Source: an uncultured Oscillibacter sp.
Lineage (GTDB): Bacteria > Bacillota > Clostridia > Oscillospirales > Oscillospiraceae
DNA: 34,264 nucleotides
Assembly (NCBI GenBank): GCA_947577075.1
Contig: CANPTW010000029.1
Coordinates: 1 to 34,264 of the forward strand
Reading direction: 5' to 3'
Below, piece by piece: positions 31,739 to 34,264 of the stretch. The notes beneath the pieces were generated by a model. That model ran no database searches. It was not told where the DNA came from and saw nothing but the letters and a program-made list of their open reading frames with translations. Within the stretch, counting starts at the first letter, position 1. The number at the start of each line of letters is the position of its first letter. The translations under genes and the position numbers were made by a program.

Positions 31739-32033
31739 AGCGACCACCTCCTTATCGTGAAATACGCCTTGGGTGAATAGTTGTTGCTATCCACCTCCGA
31801 CGCGCAAAACCCGTTCACGATAATTCAATGATATATCGGAATACAGAATTGGAGCCGTATTCCATCTCCGTCTTTCGGGCATTTAATGGGATTGCGTACA
31901 GCAACCACTTTCCCATGCCCTGCCAATTTGGGCGGCTCATAGCACCGCCCATGTCCTTTACTTTGCTGCTTGAAAGCAGCGTTCCTCTTGAGTTGTTAGT
32001 TGTTCTCATTCATGTTATAAAATAGCTCTGCGG
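31739..32033 (-). promoter_or_regulatory. Structured leader region
   Basis: Downstream of a consensus promoter come hairpins GCTGCTT-tc-AAGCAGC and GGGCGG/CCGCCC and a 64-codon frame (31815-32009) lacking a ribosome site. The layout resembles attenuation leaders ahead of accessory genes, but no such gene follows; I cannot support a protein here. Confidence 0.35.
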
Positions 32034-32040
32034 CAATTAC

Positions 32041-32069
32041 AGTATAATTTATGCAAAAAAGTTTGTCAA
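32041..32069 (-). promoter_or_regulatory. Strong sigma-A promoter
   Basis: On the minus strand TTGACA (32064-32069), 17-base spacer, TATACT (32041-32046). It drives the structured leader toward the XRE gene. Confidence 0.85.
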
Positions 32070-32183
32070 TACGCCGAAAAGTAAACAGTTTATGAACGAA
32101 TGGGCTATGTTGTGTTATATGACGTTATATGCAGTTATATCGCATTATTCCGTGTTATCTCATGCCGAAAAAATTTTTACCAT

Positions 32184-32260
32184 GCACGCCCTCTGTCCCC
32201 TGTCAATGGTTGAGATGAACGGCAAGCCGCCATTGACAGGAGTCGGAGGGCGTGCTTTTT
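32184..32260 (+). terminator. Large terminator hairpin
   Basis: GCACGCCCTC and CCTGTCAATGG pair with CCATTGACAGG and GAGGGCGTGC around an 18-base loop, followed by TTTTT. A second hairpin, GCAGCGTCAG with CTGACGCTGC, follows at 32271-32300. Confidence 0.8.
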
Positions 32261-32328
32261 CAGTTATCAAGCAGCGTCAGCCACAAAGTGCTGACGCTGC
32301 ACAGTAATTATTAATTTCAAAATCAGTA

Positions 32329-32357
32329 TTTACTTCTATGCTTATTTGTGATATTTT
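32329..32357 (+). promoter_or_regulatory. Sigma-A promoter of the XRE-integrase operon
   Basis: TTTACT, 17-base spacer, TATTTT, 23 bases upstream of the XRE start. Confidence 0.65.
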
Positions 32358-32380
32358 ATCTGCAAGGAGAGTGATTTTAT

Positions 32381-32755
32381 ATGGAGCAAATCGGAAAGCG
32401 GCTGCGGGCCTTGCGGGAGGGCATCCGGCTGACACAGGTACAGATGGCGCAGATTTTAGGCGTCCAGCAATCCCGTATCAACCGATTTGAAACCGGACAA
32501 TCCACACCTTCACCGGAGGTCTTTTTGAAATATGCGGATTACTTCGATGTGTCGATGGATTATCTCTATTGCCGCACAGATGAGCCGCGGGGCAAGCTGT
32601 ATGATTACCAGCCGGAGCGGCTGAAAGGCAAGAACATTCAGAATCAAGAGTTGCGGGATTTTATCGAAATGTGCTTTGACCCACAAGCACCAGTCAATAA
32701 GCGTCTGAAAGAGGCGTTATTCCGCATCATGGAGGAGGGACAGGAAAAGACATGA
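32381..32755 (+). CDS. XRE-family HTH regulator upstream of integrase
   Basis: A 124-residue protein: the N-terminal cro/cI-type HTH (residues 5-62) reads IGKRLRALREGIRLTQVQMAQILGVQQSRINRFETG and FLKYADYFDVSMDYLYCRTD. The C-terminal tail is helical. ATG 32381 has AAGGAGAG upstream. Its stop overlaps the integrase start (ATGA), so it is translationally coupled to, and probably controls, the integrase. Confidence 0.85.
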   Translation: MEQIGKRLRALREGIRLTQVQMAQILGVQQSRINRFETGQSTPSPEVFLKYADYFDVSMDYLYCRTDEPRGKLYDYQPERLKGKNIQNQELRDFIEMCFDPQAPVNKRLKEALFRIMEEGQEKT

Positions 32756-34233
32756 AAGCCGTGATTTATGCCCGCTATTCCAGCGACAACCAGCGGGAAG
32801 AAAGCATAGAGGGCCAGCTTCGGGAGTGTATGGCCTATTGCAAGAAAAATGATATTACCGTTCTGCGGACATATATTGACCGTGCCATGTCTGCCAAGAC
32901 AGACCACCGCCCGGACTTCCAGCGAATGATTAAGGACAGCGCAAAGGGCCTTTTCGATGTTATCATCGTCTGGAAGTTAGACCGCTTCGCCCGTAACCGC
33001 TATGACAGCGCCCACTACAAGGCACAGCTTCGCAAGTACGGCGTCAAGGTGCTGTCTGCCACCGAGAATATTTCAGACGGGCCGGAGGGCATCATCCTTG
33101 AAAGTATGTTAGAGGGCATGGCGGAATATTACTCCGCCGAGCTGTCCGAAAAGGTCATACGGGGCCATACGGAAAATGCCCTAAAGTGCAAGTACAACGG
33201 CGGTACGCCGACTTTCGGCTATATCATCGATAAGGATATGCAGTATCAGATCGACCCATGCACCGCCCCTGCTGTGCTGGAAATGTTCACCATGTATGAC
33301 AAGGGCGCAACGATGAAAGAAATCGTTGCATATATGAGCGAACGAGGCGTTACCACGGTGCGGGGAAAGAAAATCGACCTTAATTTTATGGCCCGCCTAC
33401 TGAAAAATCGGAAGTACATCGGAGAGTACAGCTACCGCCATATCGTCACGCCCGATGGGATTCCCGCCATTGTCCCGCAAGACCTGTTTGACCGGGTACA
33501 GCAGCGGCTTGCAGTAAACCGGAAAGCCCCGGCACGGCACAAGGCCGAGGACGATTATCTTTTGACAACAAAGCTGTTTTGCGGCACTTGCGGGGCTATG
33601 ATGGTAGGTGAAAGCGGAACAAGCTCCAGCAAGGGCCGGAAGTACCATTATTACCGCTGTGTGAATACCAAGAAACACCGTGCCTGTGACGCCAAGCACA
33701 AGACCGTCCGAAAGCTGCCGTTGGAAAACGCCGTTGTCAATGCGGTCATGGCGAAAATCATGGACGATAATTTTGTAGAGTATGTGGCGGATGCCGTGAT
33801 GGACATTCAGAGCCGGGAAAGCAGCGTACTCCCCGCCCTCCGCAAGCAGCTGGAAGAAGCCGAGAGCGGCATCACCAATATGCTCAACGCTATTCAGATG
33901 GGGATTATCAATGCCTCCACCAAGCAGCGGCTTGATGAACTGGAAGAACGCAAAAAGGATATCGAGCTTCAAATCATCCAAGAGGAAATGAAGCACCCGG
34001 CTGTGAGCCGTGAGGATGTCATTTATTTCGTCTGCCGTTTCCGTTCGCTGGACACAAGCAAGCTGGACGCCCGCAGGAGGCTGATTGACAGCTTTGTAAA
34101 CGCCGTCACTATTTTTGACGATTATATCCTTATCACATTTAACTACAAAGAGGGCGAGACAAGAATTGATTTTGCCGATATTGAAAGTTCGGATTTGCAA
34201 TCGGTCGGGGGACCATGCGGAGTGTCCTTATAG
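32752..34233 (+). CDS. Large serine recombinase (integrase)
   Basis: A 493-residue large serine recombinase. The resolvase domain opens VIYARYSSDNQREESIEGQ with nucleophile Ser10 and contains VWKLDRFARNRYD and EGMAEYYSAELSEKV. The recombinase domain follows (FGYIIDKDM...RLLKNRKYIGEYSY), then a zinc ribbon (LFCGTCGAMMVGESG...YRCVNTKKHRACDAK) and a coiled coil (residues 365-425). It integrates and excises the element; its attachment site should lie near the right end, at or beyond the window edge. Unlike the three 203-205-residue invertases, it is a TnpX/TndX-like unidirectional integrase. Confidence 0.92.
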   Translation: MKAVIYARYSSDNQREESIEGQLRECMAYCKKNDITVLRTYIDRAMSAKTDHRPDFQRMIKDSAKGLFDVIIVWKLDRFARNRYDSAHYKAQLRKYGVKVLSATENISDGPEGIILESMLEGMAEYYSAELSEKVIRGHTENALKCKYNGGTPTFGYIIDKDMQYQIDPCTAPAVLEMFTMYDKGATMKEIVAYMSERGVTTVRGKKIDLNFMARLLKNRKYIGEYSYRHIVTPDGIPAIVPQDLFDRVQQRLAVNRKAPARHKAEDDYLLTTKLFCGTCGAMMVGESGTSSSKGRKYHYYRCVNTKKHRACDAKHKTVRKLPLENAVVNAVMAKIMDDNFVEYVADAVMDIQSRESSVLPALRKQLEEAESGITNMLNAIQMGIINASTKQRLDELEERKKDIELQIIQEEMKHPAVSREDVIYFVCRFRSLDTSKLDARRRLIDSFVNAVTIFDDYILITFNYKEGETRIDFADIESSDLQSVGGPCGVSL

Positions 34234-34262
34234 GATTTGAGTATCCTTGGAGGACACTCCGC
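34217..34262 (+). terminator. Stem-loop overlapping the integrase 3' end
   Basis: GCGGAGTGTCCT pairs with AGGACACTCCGC around a 22-base loop containing a second small pairing (TAGGAT with ATCCTT). It may end the integrase transcript or belong to the element end. Confidence 0.6.
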
Positions 34263-34264
34263 TT

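Noticed and set aside
31815..32009. 64-codon minus-strand frame in the structured leader
   Set aside because: No ribosome binding site and it spans two stable hairpins; kept only as leader structure.

Overview
The window looks like chromosome from a spore-forming, flagellated, high-GC member of the Clostridia, most like the Flavonifractor/Oscillospiraceae group (inference from composition and gene content, no search run). The pointers are a SleC-type cortex-lytic enzyme beside two Csp-type subtilisins, a CsrA-flagellin locus, and GC-rich host genes interrupted by AT-richer accessory DNA.

Layout. 1-1.1 kb: end of an LsrF-like aldolase gene and a small VOC-like gene. 1.4-5.1 kb: a three-gene gtrA-gtrB-glucosyltransferase operon preceded by a short promoter segment flanked by inverted 26-bp crossover sites and by its own small serine recombinase gene (module A). 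5.4-10 kb: sleC and two csp-type proteases, divergent. 10.2-15.4 kb: PHP phosphoesterase (its 3' end supplied by a MITE-like repeat), a phosphodiester glycosidase and a membrane lipase in one operon, an orphan barstar, and a DUF434-type protein. 15.4-18.8 kb: three related secreted proteins and a single-pass membrane protein, downstream of flagellin. 18.9-21.2 kb: flagellin and csrA. 21.2-23.5 kb: a TnpB-family protein whose three RuvC catalytic positions are all substituted, with a candidate guide-RNA scaffold 3' of it and, 5' of it, a second invertible promoter segment plus recombinase (module B). 23.7-27.2 kb: decayed mobile DNA: a truncated phage-type toxin with a candidate immunity gene, an IS200 tnpA stub, a third recombinase whose invertible segment is gone (module C), and small membrane proteins. 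27.4 kb: tRNA-Pro(CGG). 28.1-34.2 kb: an integrative mobilizable-type element with an FtsK/TcpA-like ATPase, a CRESS-like Rep with a circovirus-type stem-loop origin next to it, XRE regulators and a large serine integrase.

The most notable system is at 20.6-23.5 kb. A nuclease-dead TnpB homologue, resembling the TldR RNA-guided repressors known to regulate flagellin genes, sits just upstream of csrA-flagellin and behind what reads as an invertible promoter with a dedicated recombinase. The same architecture (recombinase, inverted sites about 115 bp apart centre to centre, promoter between them, regulated gene) controls the gtr glycosylation operon. In both modules the best promoter in this sequence points away from the target, so both read as OFF. 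The flagellin leader additionally carries three GGA-loop hairpins of the CsrA-binding type. Together this suggests layered, phase-variable control of flagellin and surface glycosylation.
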